Shown: positions 40,002 to 51,617 of the stretch, one piece after another | How positions within the stretch are numbered: position 1 is the stretch's first letter | Layout: each line of letters starts with the position of its first letter | Source of the DNA: Chrysogorgia sp. JL179-B06 | Lineage: Eukaryota > Cnidaria > Anthozoa > Scleralcyonacea > Chrysogorgiidae | NCBI GenBank assembly: GCA_035772405.1 | Contig: JAYKKM010000065.1 | Coordinates: forward strand, 1,023,501 to 1,087,500 | Reading direction: 5' to 3' | DNA length: 64,000 bases | Program-made: the position numbers and the translations under genes | Notes under the pieces: generated by a model | Database searches by the model: none | Told to the model about the DNA's origin: nothing | The model's input: the letters and a program-made list of their open reading frames with translations, nothing else

Positions 40002-43000
40002 ATGGCGGAAAGTAATGATCCAGACTATGTGAGGAATACGGGCATTGTTCGGCAACTTCTAGCAAATTTAAATGAGCTCTCATCGAGAATTTCATCACCA
40101 CAAACAAGTAGCGAAACAGAGGCCGAAGTAAGACGTGTTTTTAGTGGCCATTTGAGTGGTAACGCAGTAAATGTGTCAATTCCATCGGCATCTCCAAGTA
40201 CATCGACGCAAGCGTCGACCACAGTCACACCGAGTTCGAACGTTGCTCAGGTTCGTGTACCGAACAGAAGTTTTGTAATGAGGCGAAACTTCTCAGGACA
40301 GCGGCCTTCCAGTTCTAGTCGAAGACAGACGAGGCAAAGAAGGCCTAGTGCGATAGGAAATAGACCATTCTTGCGCGACTTGGTTTTGCTTGGGGGACCA
40401 GATGCGGTTCATGTTCCACGTCAAGGGGCACAGCTTGCGTTGATGGAACGGGGTCACATGACCTCTGGATGCAGATTCACCAGGGGGATGAATGCAGCCC
40501 AAGTGGAAATTGCCATTATGGAAGCCTAGGATGGCAAAATCCCTGCTGGTGTGGATATTGAAATATTAATGTCAATGCACACATCCTTGGTTGCACCATC
40601 TTTGGCACCTGGGCATGAGGGCATTGATGGTGCCATTCTGAAACGACTTTTTCAAAGTAAAGCCATTTACATTCGCCCAAATAGGCAGATAATCATTGAA
40701 CGTCAGGTATGATTTTTCCTTCCATCATTTGTTGCAGGATCTGAATCACTTGTGTATCCATGCAGTGTAGTTTGCCCATTTGCAGGATAGAAAGTAGGCA
40801 TAACTGTAGAGAAATAGGATGAAACAAGTAGAATTTGTGAAAGGATGCATTAAGTAAAGAACTTAGGCTTTATTGCCAAATGATTATGCGAAAAGCTGTT
40901 GTTGCAAATTCCATGGGATTTGTGCCTGTTACCAGTAGTGTGAGCCGGTTAATGGGTAAACCGGAATACCAAATATATATACTACGATGACGCCGCCAGG
41001 ACGAAAGGCAGGAGTGAGTCAACCGACGCACGATATCAGCGCAGTTTCACCACAAACGTAGCCTACAGTAAAAAAATAGATTCGCTCTGTTTTTTCTCGG
41101 TCGGTTTTCGTTTTTTTATAAAAACCGCCTCACCCTAGTTACCAGGGTCACGCTCACTGCTTATCCGGTACTTTTCGAACAGGTATATATTGTAGCTAAA
41201 CCTCCATGTTGTGGTATAACAAAATATAAAGACCTGGGCTAACCCTAACCCATGTTACATGTTGTCTCATGTTACTGTCTTTTGGGCAGTCAAAATTGGG
41301 CAGTCATATATTTTATTATGGTGTTTTTGTAGGAAACTGTGCATCAAAGTAAAAGTCAAGATGGTAAGTTTTTTTAGTGGTAAGAATGTTTGTTTGTATT
41401 TTGTCTTCGTTTTTAATGTATACCAATGTAGACCTGTGTGGCATCGTTTGATATAGTGCACGCATGGTTTTTGAACAAAAATGTAGCACATGTTTTTTCA
41501 CAGCTCTTCTGTGAGTATATAAATGTTTTGCTCAATAAAATTCCCAACAGTCCTCTTTCACTTTTTATTAGATTTCCCTGATTTGGAAGATGATGACAAT
41601 TTGCTGGCAGAATTATTGCCACCAGAATCAGAGCAATCATTGCCTCCAGAATCAGAGCAATCATTGCCATCAAATTTGGAACAATCAACAGTTAATGCTG
41701 AATTATTTGATGTCCCATCAGATGCCTTACCAGGTTGTATATGGTAAAGAACTGTATCATACATGCACCACTGTAAATAACACTGAAATAACTAAACCAT
41801 TTTAATATGGCAAAAGCACTACAGTATAACTAAAGGTAGAAAAAATTTAAAACACAAAGCTCCAAGTATCCTAATAATTATTTAATATTTCAACTTTGAA
41901 TGATAAAAAGATATATATTTTTTCTTCTGTACCCTAAAACAAAGATAACAATATATTATACATGTATGCACACTGCACAAGTATGAATTATTACTAATGT
42001 ATTATTAATATAATCTATTTTTAATAGTTGTGACAGAGACGCATCACAACGAAAGCATCGATTTACATGCCGAAACTGTACCCAAATTCAAAGAAGTTGT
42101 AGTACACCGATCAATTATTCGCCATGATGTTATGAATATCTTCAAGGATCCGAACATACTCAATTGCATACTGAACATTACTGTTATAAATGCAAATGCC
42201 ATCCAGAAAAGGGGGAGGGAGGTGTATTGTGTGATATATTGACACATTTCTTGGAACTGAGAAGACACCATACATCCGACACGACCTTCAGAAAGCAGAA
42301 TGGGAAGCAATTGCTAGAGTTCTCGTGTTTGGTTATGAAAAAGCCACCTACTTCCCAGTGCAGCTGTCACAGTCGTTCATCCTATGCTGCTAATTTGGCG
42401 AGGATAGTATCGACAAAGAATCTCTACTCAAATCATATCGTTGTTATGTAGCTGCAGATGATAGAAAGGTTCTTGACATGGTGCAAAGCAAAGAATGCGA
42501 TCTTAATGATGAAGATCTTTTGGATTTCCTATCGGCGAGCAAGTGCTTCAAAGTGCCTACGACGGAAAACATCATTTCCATAATTTTGGAACTTGCGCAC
42601 CAGGAGTTGGTACAAAAGCCTAGGTACATCACAAATTGCTGGTCCCCTATTTTGAAACGTCTTCAAAGAGGCCCAGATTCTACATTCCACACACCAGCAG
42701 GAATTGAAGAGCTATATGAGAAAAAACACCCAACAGCTAAAAAGGTGAACAAGCTTTTCCATGCTAACATATCCAATGATGCTGAAAGGCAGAGCATGGA
42801 TTATCTGAAGAGATACGTCAAATCGTTGGAAGGGAAAGCCCTATCCAGGTTTCTACACTCCATCACTGGAAGTGATGTTTTTATATGTGATTCGATTGAA
42901 GTGATATTTACTACGTTGGATGGTTTCCAGCGACGCCCAATTGTGCACACCTGTGCCCCCTCGTTGGAACTTCCAACAACTTATGAATGCTTTACAGACC

Positions 43001-43062
43001 TCGCTCAAGAATTCACAAGCGTGATGCGAGAGAGCACAGCATGGTCATTTGACATTGTGTGA
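40002..43062 (+). pseudogene. HECT-domain (E3 ubiquitin ligase-like) protein of the transposon, decayed
   Basis: Start MAESNDPDY at 40002. A Ser/Thr-rich, disordered N-terminal part is followed by an Arg-rich segment. An in-frame TAG occurs at 40527, but the frame continues to a donor-like 'gtatga' at 40706. Likely exons follow near 41333-41363, 41571-41733 and from 42028. 42060-42240 matches the N-terminal HECT region (SIIRHDVMNIF). 42478-43062 contains the C-lobe, with FLHSITGSD, GFQRRPIVHTC (the probable catalytic Cys, codon at 42952-42954) and SLELPTTYECF. HECT enzymes pass ubiquitin from an E2 to substrate through this Cys. Frame changes between 42160 and 42480 indicate decay. Acidic 'PPESEQSL' repeats lie at about 41622-41690. 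Confidence 0.7.
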
Positions 43063-43880
43063 TGCCCAGATCAAATAAGAATGCAAGTTATCACAAGGTT
43101 GCAGTCCACAATTATTTTAACACTTGTTTGAACACTTACAGTGGAATGTCAAGCTGATTGAATGACTGCTAATTTGCGTCGACGTGTATTCTCATTTGAT
43201 GAAAAACCTTAGCTGTGTCTTAACTGAAGAGACTGATAGTAACAGTTTTTGGAACAATTTTATATATAGACATGGTTCCATTATTTACGTTTTAGTATGT
43301 TTGTACAATTACTTCATATTTACATGGTTCTTGTTCGTTTTGATCGTTTTGTTAGTGAACTGAACAATCATAGTATGGGATAGTATCAACTAAACCATGG
43401 TGTACTCTAAGGTACTTTGTTCGAAATTGAATTAACCTATCATGAAACTAGTTACCTGTAGTTTTGTGTGATTTATTCATTTTATGACATAAAAACTTTA
43501 AAAATGTAAAAATGGCTGATGTCTTCAAATTACTTGCAGCTAGCGACAGGAATTCCGGCGACCAATCATTGGTCAATAAATATATAGGTCTTATGATTAT
43601 TACATAATTATAAATTAATGTTGAAAACTAAATGTTGAGCAAGACTTATCAGGCTTTAAAGTATTTTTAACCGTGTGTCTATTTGCCAGCCAGTCACGTT
43701 GCAAAAAATACTAATTGACTAGCAGTTGAACCCTAACAAAAATACTAACCCTAACCGTCCCAAAATATTGAAATAGCTCCAAAGTACATTTGAGCATGCA
43801 TGCACATATTCTTCAAACTTTTCATTTCTAGGATTATCTAATGTCTTAAAGTGAGGTGTGCAAATTAAATATTATGTTAG
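43063..43880. other. Spacer between convergent HECT-like and integrase genes
   Basis: AT-rich, no supported gene. 3' UTRs of both genes would lie here. Confidence 0.5.
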
Positions 43881-45173
43881 CTAAACTTCTTCAAAGTCAT
43901 CCATTACTGGAAAAATGTTTCCAACACTATCAACTGCTTTCAAGTAATGTTCGATGCCATTATTGCCATCATCTTCAAGGGGCCGAACATTTTGTTGAAG
44001 GTAGTGATATTGGTCCTCACTAAGCTCCACATCCGAGACAGGCACAACAACATTATTCGTGGTAATCTCAGGCAATGGCCCACCATAATCGATACCATAG
44101 ACATCATGCTTGACCTCCGTAGGGTCATTAGGAGTGGCATGAATGTTGGTTTGAAACAGAGCCAAAGGTGTTTGGTGATTTGCCGTTCTAATACCGTGGT
44201 GATTCCACTGCAATTTAAATTCATCTAATGATGCATTTATGCGTGCTAGGTAAACATAATGTAATGCGAATCGGTGAACTTCATTAAGAGAGTCGAGTAA
44301 TTCATTCTTCTCCAAAAATTGGAATACATCTTTGTAAAGTGCTGACATCACTCTATTGACTTCTGCCCACACTCCTTCCTGCTATGAAGCTTCCTCTCCC
44401 AGTGCCTCGATTCTCCACCATAAACCTTGCTACATCCACATTTTCAACGCCATGGTCACCTCTTACACGAGATGGTAAACCGCATTCTTGAATTCCACTT
44501 TGGAATAAGTCAAGCACAGTGTCCGCCTTGTTATTTGTGCAACAATGCAAATAAACAATCATTCGGCTGAAACCATCTATACAACCATGGATAATGAATC
44601 TCTGCGAAATCAACTTGTGATTTGAATCAATATACCATAGGTAATTAGGACCATGGACATTATACACGCAACGACAGATTGCGTACCGTTTCCGTATGCT
44701 TCTGCCAATTTGATCAACTCGTTGAAAATGAATATTTCTGCCTTTCAAACGACCCCTGATGTACAATTCACCGTATTGTATGGTGTTAATTTAAGAACTT
44801 CCCGTACTTGTTTATCCAGGTCGGCATCACTTATTTCTGAGAAACTTTCCTCAATCCCAAACTCCATTCTTCTCCTGTGCAGAGTTCTATCAGATACACC
44901 AAGAAAGTTTGCAATGCTTTTCCAATTCATTACTGTGTCTCGCAGTTGCTCAATTTGCTCCTTAGTAATGTTGAAAGCAGGTCTTCCTCCGTTGCTTGTT
45001 AACGTCGAACATGCATTTATGGTCATGTTTCGCTCAGGACATGTTTCAGCAACTTGCGACAGTTTTTCCAGTTCCTTCTCCATCGCAAAAACCATGTCTT
45101 CTAGCAACATGGCCAGATTATTCTCATTGGATGCGCCAGCCATGTATAAATTTTCTGACAGAGCCCCAGACAT
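43881..45173 (-). pseudogene. DDE integrase/transposase of the transposon, frameshifted
   Basis: Three consecutive minus-strand frames form one protein of about 430 residues. 45173-44745 has a helix-turn-helix-like region (SIANFLGVSDRTLHRRRMEFGI). 44766-44353 has the catalytic core with [10 protein letters not shown] and [21 protein letters not shown], two expected Asp positions. 44372-43881 is the C-terminal part (NELLDSLNEVHRFALHYVYLARINASLDEF, then a WNHHGIRTANHQTPL motif). A frameshift near 44750 and a deletion/frameshift near 44365 break it. The second falls where the third catalytic acidic residue is expected, so the enzyme is inactive. Confidence 0.75.
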
Positions 45174-45380
45174 AGCTACAACAATTGAGATGTAGTTTTC
45201 CAGCTAGGTTTTGCAATATTCAACACCTATCGTGTCCTTGTCTGAAAGGCTCTCAGGCTGTGTGCAAACAATGTGTTCAAACCAAGAAAGAAATCTTTGA
45301 GCTCTTCAACGTCTTCCGCCATCATGCAAATGATATCTAAATCTGCAAATGACATGAAGTATTATTTGATACCGTGGGTC

Positions 45381-45594
45381 AGCCGCTGACCAGTGTTACA
45401 GTCAGAAATCTCGACATATACGGCTGGAATTTTAAATTCTCGACAATATTTAAAATATATCTCGAACCACACTTGTAATTCTCGACTATCACATAATATT
45501 TTTCTCCCCGTACGCATAAAATTCTCGATAGACGATTCAAATTCTCAACACACGCATGGAATTCTCGATACACTTTTGTCAAGTTTGGCTTGCC
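45381..45594 (-). repeat. Right TIR of the 5.9-kb transposon
   Basis: Reverse-complement partner of 39715-39947. It begins internally at 'agccgctgaccagtgttaca' and ends 'gtttggcttgcc'. Confidence 0.88.
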
Positions 45595-45822
45595 ATACAT
45601 GAGCGAACATGCATTGGTTGACAATTTGGAATGAATTTCAAACAATACAAATTATATTTCGTCACATGGTATTACAAAACTGTAAATCTAATATGGGTGG
45701 GGGTGGGGCTATGTATTGTAGTTATTCTGGGGAATCTGGCACTGAAGGGATATGTTGTGTTGATAGAAAATGGTGGCAAATTGATGGTTTAAATGTCTCA
45801 CGAATCTTAGCTCAGCTTATCC

Positions 45823-46041
45823 GTGAAAGATTTGAATATCTGTTTGCGTGGACTGAACCATGAAAAAGTCACGCAGGTTAGACAGCGACGGCGCACGCTC
45901 AAGAATCGAGGCTATGCCAAAAACAATCGGAAAAAACGAGTGAGCCAAACAAACAATCTGAAGAAGGACAAGGAGACCTTATGCGACGATAGAGACCTTG
46001 CGCACTTGAGTCACTTCCGAGGTCATATATCGATGAGGTGA
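45823..46041 (+). pseudogene. Maf-type bZIP relic, unit A
   Basis: The frame reads [11 protein letters not shown], an extended-homology-region match, followed by [20 protein letters not shown], the basic DNA-binding region characteristic of Maf transcription factors (Tyr in RGYA instead of the Ala/Val seen in other bZIPs). A leucine-zipper start (LKKDKETL) follows, and then the zipper is lost by a frameshift. A stop lies a few codons upstream of VKDL, so no full Maf can be made. Maf proteins dimerise and bind MARE sites. Here the domain is embedded in a repeat and probably dead. Confidence 0.8.
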
Positions 46042-46351
46042 TGCCGACAGACAACGCAAAATCGAGATCTTGGCAGCTATACATAGCTCGGGAAAAGGAC
46101 TGGGCACGAGTAACAGAGGAACATCAAGAGTAGTGTCCCTCATGAGGGGAGGCAGCAATAAAAACGCGCCACTGCCAAACAGCACCAGCGAAAACGTCAA
46201 GTGAAGAACTAATATCCGAAGGCATAGACTTACAGAACGGAGAGCCGATAGAAAGCGTGCGCGATTTTCGTTCGATTACACTGCGCAATACAAGATCGGT
46301 GGTTTAACTAAATTATATGATAAGTCAATAACTAATATCCGAACTGACAAC

Positions 46352-46422
46352 CTCGTTCCCAGGGCATTTTGCCTCCATGGATGAAGGTCGGCGAAAATGG
46401 CCCTGGGATCGGCTGGTTACAT
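46352..46422. repeat. Short inverted-repeat motif in the units
   Basis: 'cccagggcattttgcc' (46359) and 'ggcgaaaatggccctggg' (46391) form an imperfect stem. The same motif is at about 49752-49802 and 51481-51532. It looks like a MITE core. Confidence 0.6.
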
Positions 46423-46489
46423 GACACCCAGAATATCTGGGTGTTTTGATATGATAATTTAGGTCATTTGTCTTTGTTTACTCTGTTGA

Positions 46490-47268
46490 TATGATAATGA
46501 TGAGAAATAAAGCTCAAACACAACAAAAACTGAACTTTGATCTGGAAAAAAATTCTTATTGGATCACTACTAACGGTCTTGCCCTTAATGTCAAGAAAAC
46601 AGAATTTATAACTATAGCTACGCTATTGTGGCCCGATCGATCTGAGCTTCAATAACAATTCTATCAAACAGGTTGAGACCTACAAGTATCTTGGAGTCAT
46701 ATTGGATTGTAATTTATCCTGGTCACCCCAGATTGATAAGTTATGTAAAAAGGCATCTTCCAGAATTGGTATACTTAAACGTATTATGCCATACCTCACG
46801 AAGTCGTCTGCTACACTTGTTTATAATACTACTATAGCCCCTGTCTTTGATTACTGTGGGGTAGTATGGGACAGTTGTGGTATTACATCAGCAACCAAAT
46901 TGCAGAGGATGCAAAACAGGGCGGCGAGGATAATACTGGGAGCAAGTTTTGATACACCATCTGATGTAGCTCTTAGCCAACTTGGTTGGAGATCACTTAG
47001 TCATAGAAGACAAAATCACAAGGCGATCATAATGTATAAATACTTGCATTGTGATATTGATGGAATCAATCTTAATCTGTTGAGGCATGAGGAAAGGCAT
47101 AGATATAACACTAGAAATAAAGTAGATTTTATACTACCGAAACCTAGAACCAACCAATTAAAGCGAACCTTCGAGTATTCAACAACCTTCACGTGGAACT
47201 CATTACCGCAAAATGTGAAATCATCTGAGAACTTAACAACCTTCAAAAAACTATTGTCAACTATGTGA
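46490..47268 (+). pseudogene. Non-LTR RT C-terminal fragment, unit A
   Basis: The longest frame starts at 46702 and encodes the thumb and C-terminal part of a non-LTR reverse transcriptase. It contains YLGVILDCNLSWSPQIDKL, YNTTIAPVFDYCGVVWDS, LQRMQNRAARIILG and a terminal FTWNSLPQNVK. The catalytic YADD region is absent or unrecognisable upstream. Compared with units B and C, a 14-bp deletion between two 'gctac' words near 46620 puts the upstream part out of frame. A stop precedes a UTR ending near 47330. Confidence 0.8.
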
Positions 47269-47360
47269 ACTTGGATTTTAATTGAATTAGGATTTTAGCA
47301 ATTAGTATACACATATATCTTGTATTGTAACCTTTATATATAACTTCACCAAATATTTTA

Positions 47361-47840
47361 CTATATTTGCTTCTTGTCGTACTTTTTCAACGGCTTAAAA
47401 TGAAACGCTTTTCTCAAACCCTCTTCAGGGCATCTCTCAATATACACCTTAACAATGCTTACAATACACTTATCCGTACACTCAACATTCGCATATGCCT
47501 TGCAACTCCGCGGAGCTAATTTCCTATGTTTTAACCCTCCTTGATACGTTTTAGATACTCCCTCGCTGTAAAGCAAATATTATTTTCCTGTGCTATCACT
47601 ATGAAACGAAAAATTACTTATGCTCAAAACCCTATGTTCTGAACCTGCTCGCATACCACATGCAATTAAGACCAATTAAGTAAAATACTGTCCGTAGTAA
47701 AGACTCAGGATCCTTAGTACCCAAAAAAACCTGCTCCCAAAGGGAACATTCAACGTGAACAAGGATCACTTCAGCTTGCTTTGGCTTTAAACCAACATTA
47801 TTTTGAGCTGAACACTTCATCTCTACATCCAATGACTTTC
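47361..47840 (-). pseudogene. Crypton-like tyrosine-recombinase relic (DUF3504 type)
   Basis: Two minus-strand frames, 47832-47632 and 47576-47361, carry LWEQVFLGTKDPESLLRTVFYLIGLN and then EGVSKTYQGGLKHRKLAP and YIERCPEEGLRKAFHF. This layout resembles the N-terminal half of the DUF3504 recombinase-like domain. The Arg/His/Tyr catalytic part that should follow is missing. This copy is dead. Confidence 0.5.
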
Positions 47841-48973
47841 TGAGTTTTCAAATTCTAAACTCGAAAAAAAGTTAACACTTCGCCCTTTTAACTCTAGCCA
47901 TTTTTGCAAACTACTGAGCAGGACACTTCGCGAAGCCAACTCGATAATACTTTTACTGCTCCATATCTCAAACCGCTCAGACATATCTCGTTGTTCTATT
48001 GTAAAACATAAATAAATTCATTACTTTAATTCATTACTTTAATTACACACTACATCTACACAATAATCACTATCATTAATCCTTGTTACCAACTATTTAA
48101 CGAAAGTTTAGGCAATTTTCACCTTTTCACTCCTCGGCTTATTGGAAATAATGACCTCGCGCTCCGCGCTCGGTCATTATTTCCAATAAGCCGAGGAGCT
48201 TGGCCATTATCCTATACATCTTACCCATTATCCTATACATCTTACCATATACAGTGTATGTGTTCTTTCGGGAGCACGTCCTAGAACACGTCACTAGCTG
48301 ACAAAGCAAACCATGGACTGGCTGACGAGCACGCGCATGCTTCTCATGTTACACCGTAGTGACGTAGCTGATGACATGATAGAATAGTTAATAATAGTTA
48401 ATTTAAGGAAGAGACTGGATTGGTTAGACACATGCACTCAGTAATCCCGCATCCAGTGGGCTGGTACGAGGGCAATGTATTTTTTCGTCAATACCTTGTA
48501 TTTGTTTGTAGGCCACTTCCTTATATGGACCATTTTCACTGGAAAGTTCACGTGGAAGCAAAACGAGCATGGCCCAATCCTTGCTCTGCTATTAGGAACA
48601 CTAGTTTCTGGGTTGGTAACTAGATTTTTATGGTGAAATGTATTCTAACAACCCCAATATCTTCATGGAAAACGTGGAAAACAAAAAAACAACAAATTTG
48701 AAGGAAAAACAGGCAGGCCATAGATAGGGACATAGGTAGGGCCATGGGCCAGGGCCATGTTTTACCTACACCCAGCAATAGACGTAGATTAATGAAGCGG
48801 CTAACAGCCGTAGCAAATTCCCTGGTACTGTCACAAGGCGCCTATTCATGCACCCAAGTGCCTTAGCAGACGTAGTCATAAACAAGGGCGTTTCGAAGCA
48901 ACATTTATCTCTATTCCTTTTGTGGTGGGTGATTTAATCCCACAAATAAAACATTTTCCCCTCATTAGCATGC
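47841..48973. other. Spacer between units A and B
   Basis: No supported gene. It contains the palindrome at 48131-48199 and short 'catagatagggacatagg'-like direct repeats near 48719-48762. Confidence 0.4.
48131..48199. repeat. Perfect palindrome with a GC-rich loop
   Basis: 'ctcctcggcttattggaaat' and its extension 'aatgacc' are exactly repeated in reverse complement at 48171-48199, around 'tcgcgctccgcgctc'. The arms are about 27 bp without mismatch. Confidence 0.9.
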
Positions 48974-49185
48974 ATGAGCGAACATGCATTGGTTGACAAT
49001 TCGGAATGAATTTCAAACAATACAAATTATATTTCGTCACATGGTATTACAAAACTGTAAATCTAATATGGGTGGGGGTGGGGCTATGTATTGTAGTTAT
49101 TCTGGGGAATCTTGCACTGAAGGGATATGTTGTGTTGATAGAAAATGGTGGCAAATTGATGGTTTAAATGTCTACGTCTCACAAA

Positions 49186-49422
49186 TCTTAGCTCAGCTTA
49201 TCCGTGAAAGATTTGAATATCCGTTTGCGTGGACTGAACCATGAAAAAGTCACGCAGGTTAGACAGCGACGACGCACGCTCAAGAATCGAGGCTATGCCA
49301 AAAACAATCGGAAAAAACGAGTGAGACTAACAAACAATCTGAAGAAGGACAAGGAGACCTTATGCGACGATAGAGACCTTGCGCACTTGAGTCACTTCCG
49401 AGCTCATATATCGATGAGGTGA
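49186..49422 (+). pseudogene. Maf-type bZIP relic, unit B
   Basis: Same frame as in unit A, with QRRR changed to QRRRT from a 'cgacgacgc' variant and RVRLTNN replacing RVSQTNN. The frameshift after the basic region is shared, so it preceded the duplications. An adjoining frame (49451-49699, starting MPAIHSSGKGLG) is Ser/Arg/Gly-rich and may be the original C-terminal continuation. Confidence 0.78.
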
Positions 49423-49882
49423 TGCCGACAGACAACGCAAAATCGAGATCTTGCCAGCTATACATAGCTCGGGAAAAGGACTGGGCACGAGTAACAGAGG
49501 AACGTCAAGAGTAGTGTCCATGAGGGGAGGCAGCAATAAAAACGCGCCACTGCCAAACAGCACCAGCGAAAACGCTACCGTTCAGCGTTCAAGTGAAGAA
49601 CTAATATCCGAAGGCATAGACTTACAGAACGGAGAGCCGATAGAAAGCGTGCGCGATTTTCGTTCGATTACACTGCGCAATACAAGATCGGTGGTTTAAC
49701 TAAATTATATGATAAGTCAATAACTAATATCCGAACTGACAACCTCGTTCCCAGGGCATTTTGCCTCCATGGATGAAGGTCGGCGAAAATGGCCCTGGGA
49801 TCGGCTGGTTACATGACACCCAGAATATCTGGGTGTTTTGATATGATAATTTAGGTCATTTGTCTTTGTTTACTCTGTTGAT

Positions 49883-50675
49883 ATGATAATGATGAGAAAT
49901 AAAGCTCAAACACAACAAAAACTGAACTTTGATCTGGAAAAAATTTCTTATTGGATCATTACTAACGGTCTTGCCCTTAATGTCAAGAAAACAGAATTTA
50001 TAACTATAGCTACACCACAAAAGCTACGCTATTGTGGCCCGATCGATCTGAGCTTCAATAACAATTCTATCAAACAGGTTGAGACCTACAAGTATCTTGG
50101 AGTCATATTGGATTGTAATTTATCCTGGTCACCCCAGATTGATAAGTTATGTAAAAAGGCATCTTCCAGAATTGGTAAACTTAAACGTATTATGCCATAC
50201 CTCACAAAGTCGTCTGCTACACTTGTTTATAATACCACTATAGCCCCTGTCTTTGATTGCTGTGGGGTAGTATGGGACAGTTGTGGTATTACATCAGCAA
50301 CCAAATTGCAGAGGATGCAAAACAGGGCGGCAAGGATAATACTTGGAAGAAGGTTTTGATACACCATCTGATGTAGCTCTTAGCCAACTTGGTTGGAGAT
50401 CACTTAGTCATAGAAGACAAAATCACAAGGCGATCATAATGTATAAATACTTGCATTGTGATATTGATGGAATCAATCTTAATCTGTTGAGGCATGAGGA
50501 AAGGCATAGATATAACACTAGAAATAAAGTAGATTTTATACTACCTAAACCTAGAACCAACCAATTAAAGCAAACCTTCGAGTATTCAACAACCTTCACA
50601 TGGAACTCATTACCGCAAAATGTGAAATCATCTGAGAACTTAACAACCTTCAAAAAACTATTGTCAACAATGTGA
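49883..50675 (+). pseudogene. Non-LTR RT C-terminal fragment, unit B
   Basis: Frame 49883-50359 (KISYWIITNGLALNVKKTEF onwards) continues after a single-base frameshift near 50343 as 50343-50675. Otherwise it is the same protein as units A and C, ending FTWNSLPQNVK then a short tail. Confidence 0.8.
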
Positions 50676-50970
50676 ACTTGGATTTTAATTGAATTAGGAT
50701 TTTAGCAATTAGTATACACATATATCTTGTATTGTAATCTTTATATATAACTTTACCAAATATTTTACTATATTTTACTGCAAAATGTGAAATCATCTGA
50801 GAACTTAACAACCTTCAAAAAACTATGGTATTACAAAACTGTAAATCTAATATGGGTGGGGGTGGGGCTATGTATTGTGGTTATTCTGGGGAATCTTGCA
50901 CTGAAGGGATACGTTGTGTTGATAGAAAATGGTGGCAAATTGATGGTTTAAATGTCTCACGTCTCACGAA

Positions 50971-51207
50971 TCTTAGCTCAGCTTATCCGTGAAAGATTTG
51001 AATATCTGTTTGCGTGGACTGAACCATGAAAAAGTCACGCAGGTTAGACAGCGACGGCGCACGCTCAAGAATCGAGGCTATGCCAAAAACAATCGGAAAA
51101 AACGAGTGAGCCAAACAAACAATCTGAAGAAGGACAAGGAGACCTTATGCGACGATAGAGACCTTGCGCACTTGAGTCACTTCCGAGCTCATATATCGAT
51201 GAGGTGA
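50971..51207 (+). pseudogene. Maf-type bZIP relic, unit C
   Basis: Same frame as unit A ([10 protein letters not shown], then [12 protein letters not shown]), with the same downstream frameshift. About 60 bp of the Ser/Arg-rich continuation are deleted near 51294. Confidence 0.78.
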
Positions 51208-51617
51208 TGCCGACAGACAACGCAAAATCGAGATCTTGCCAGCTATACATAGCTCGGGAAAAGGACTGGGCACGAGTAACAGAGGAACGTCAATACCGTT
51301 CAGCGTTCAAGTAAAGAACTAATATCCGAAGGCATAGACCTACCGAACGGAGAGCCGATAGAAAGCGCGCGCGATTTTCGTTCGATTACACTGCGCAATA
51401 CAAGATCGGTGACAACAAACCACTTGTTTAACTAAATTATATGATAAGTCAATAACTAATATCCGAACTGACAACCTCGTTCCCAGGGCATTTTGCCTCC
51501 ATGGATGAAGGTCGGCGAAAATGGCCCTGGGATCAGCTGGTTACACGACACCCAGAATATCTGGGTGTTTTGATATGATAATTTAGGTCATTTGTCTTTG
51601 TTTACTCTGTTGATAGG

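Larger units (their letters stand above)
39715..45594. mobile_element. 5.9-kb DNA transposon with TIRs of over 200 bp, HECT-like and DDE-integrase genes
   Basis: Inverted ends of 233 and 214 bp, both starting GGCAAGCCAAACTTGACAAA, enclose a rightward HECT-like gene and a leftward integrase gene that converge. Both genes are decayed. Two convergent genes, one a retroviral-like DDE integrase, inside TIRs with repeated 'tcgagaattt' motifs resemble integrase-type cut-and-paste transposons (IS3EU or Ginger-like is my guess). No convincing target duplication is visible ('ccatac' lies left and 'atacat' right). Confidence 0.75.
45604..47330 (+). repeat. Repeat unit A (Maf-bZIP relic plus RT fragment)
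   Basis: First of three near-identical units (B 48974-50760, C 50826-52208). Order in each: a G-rich non-coding block with 'atgggtgggggtggggc', a Maf-type bZIP relic, a Ser/Arg-rich segment, a short inverted motif ('cccagggcattttgcc' and 'ggcgaaaatggccctggg'), then the C-terminal part of a non-LTR RT and a short 3' tail. Unit A lies ten bases after the right TIR of the 5.9-kb transposon. Confidence 0.9.
48974..50760 (+). repeat. Repeat unit B
   Basis: Nearly identical to unit A over its whole length, including the bZIP relic, the inverted motif and the RT fragment. It keeps the 14 bp deleted in A and about 16 bp near 49575 ('ctaccgttcagcgtt') that A lacks. Confidence 0.92.

Noticed and set aside
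45609..45863. 84-residue ORF in front of the Maf relic (MGGGGAMYCSYSG)
   Set aside because: It reads a G-rich non-coding block in a frame different from the bZIP and has no known domain.
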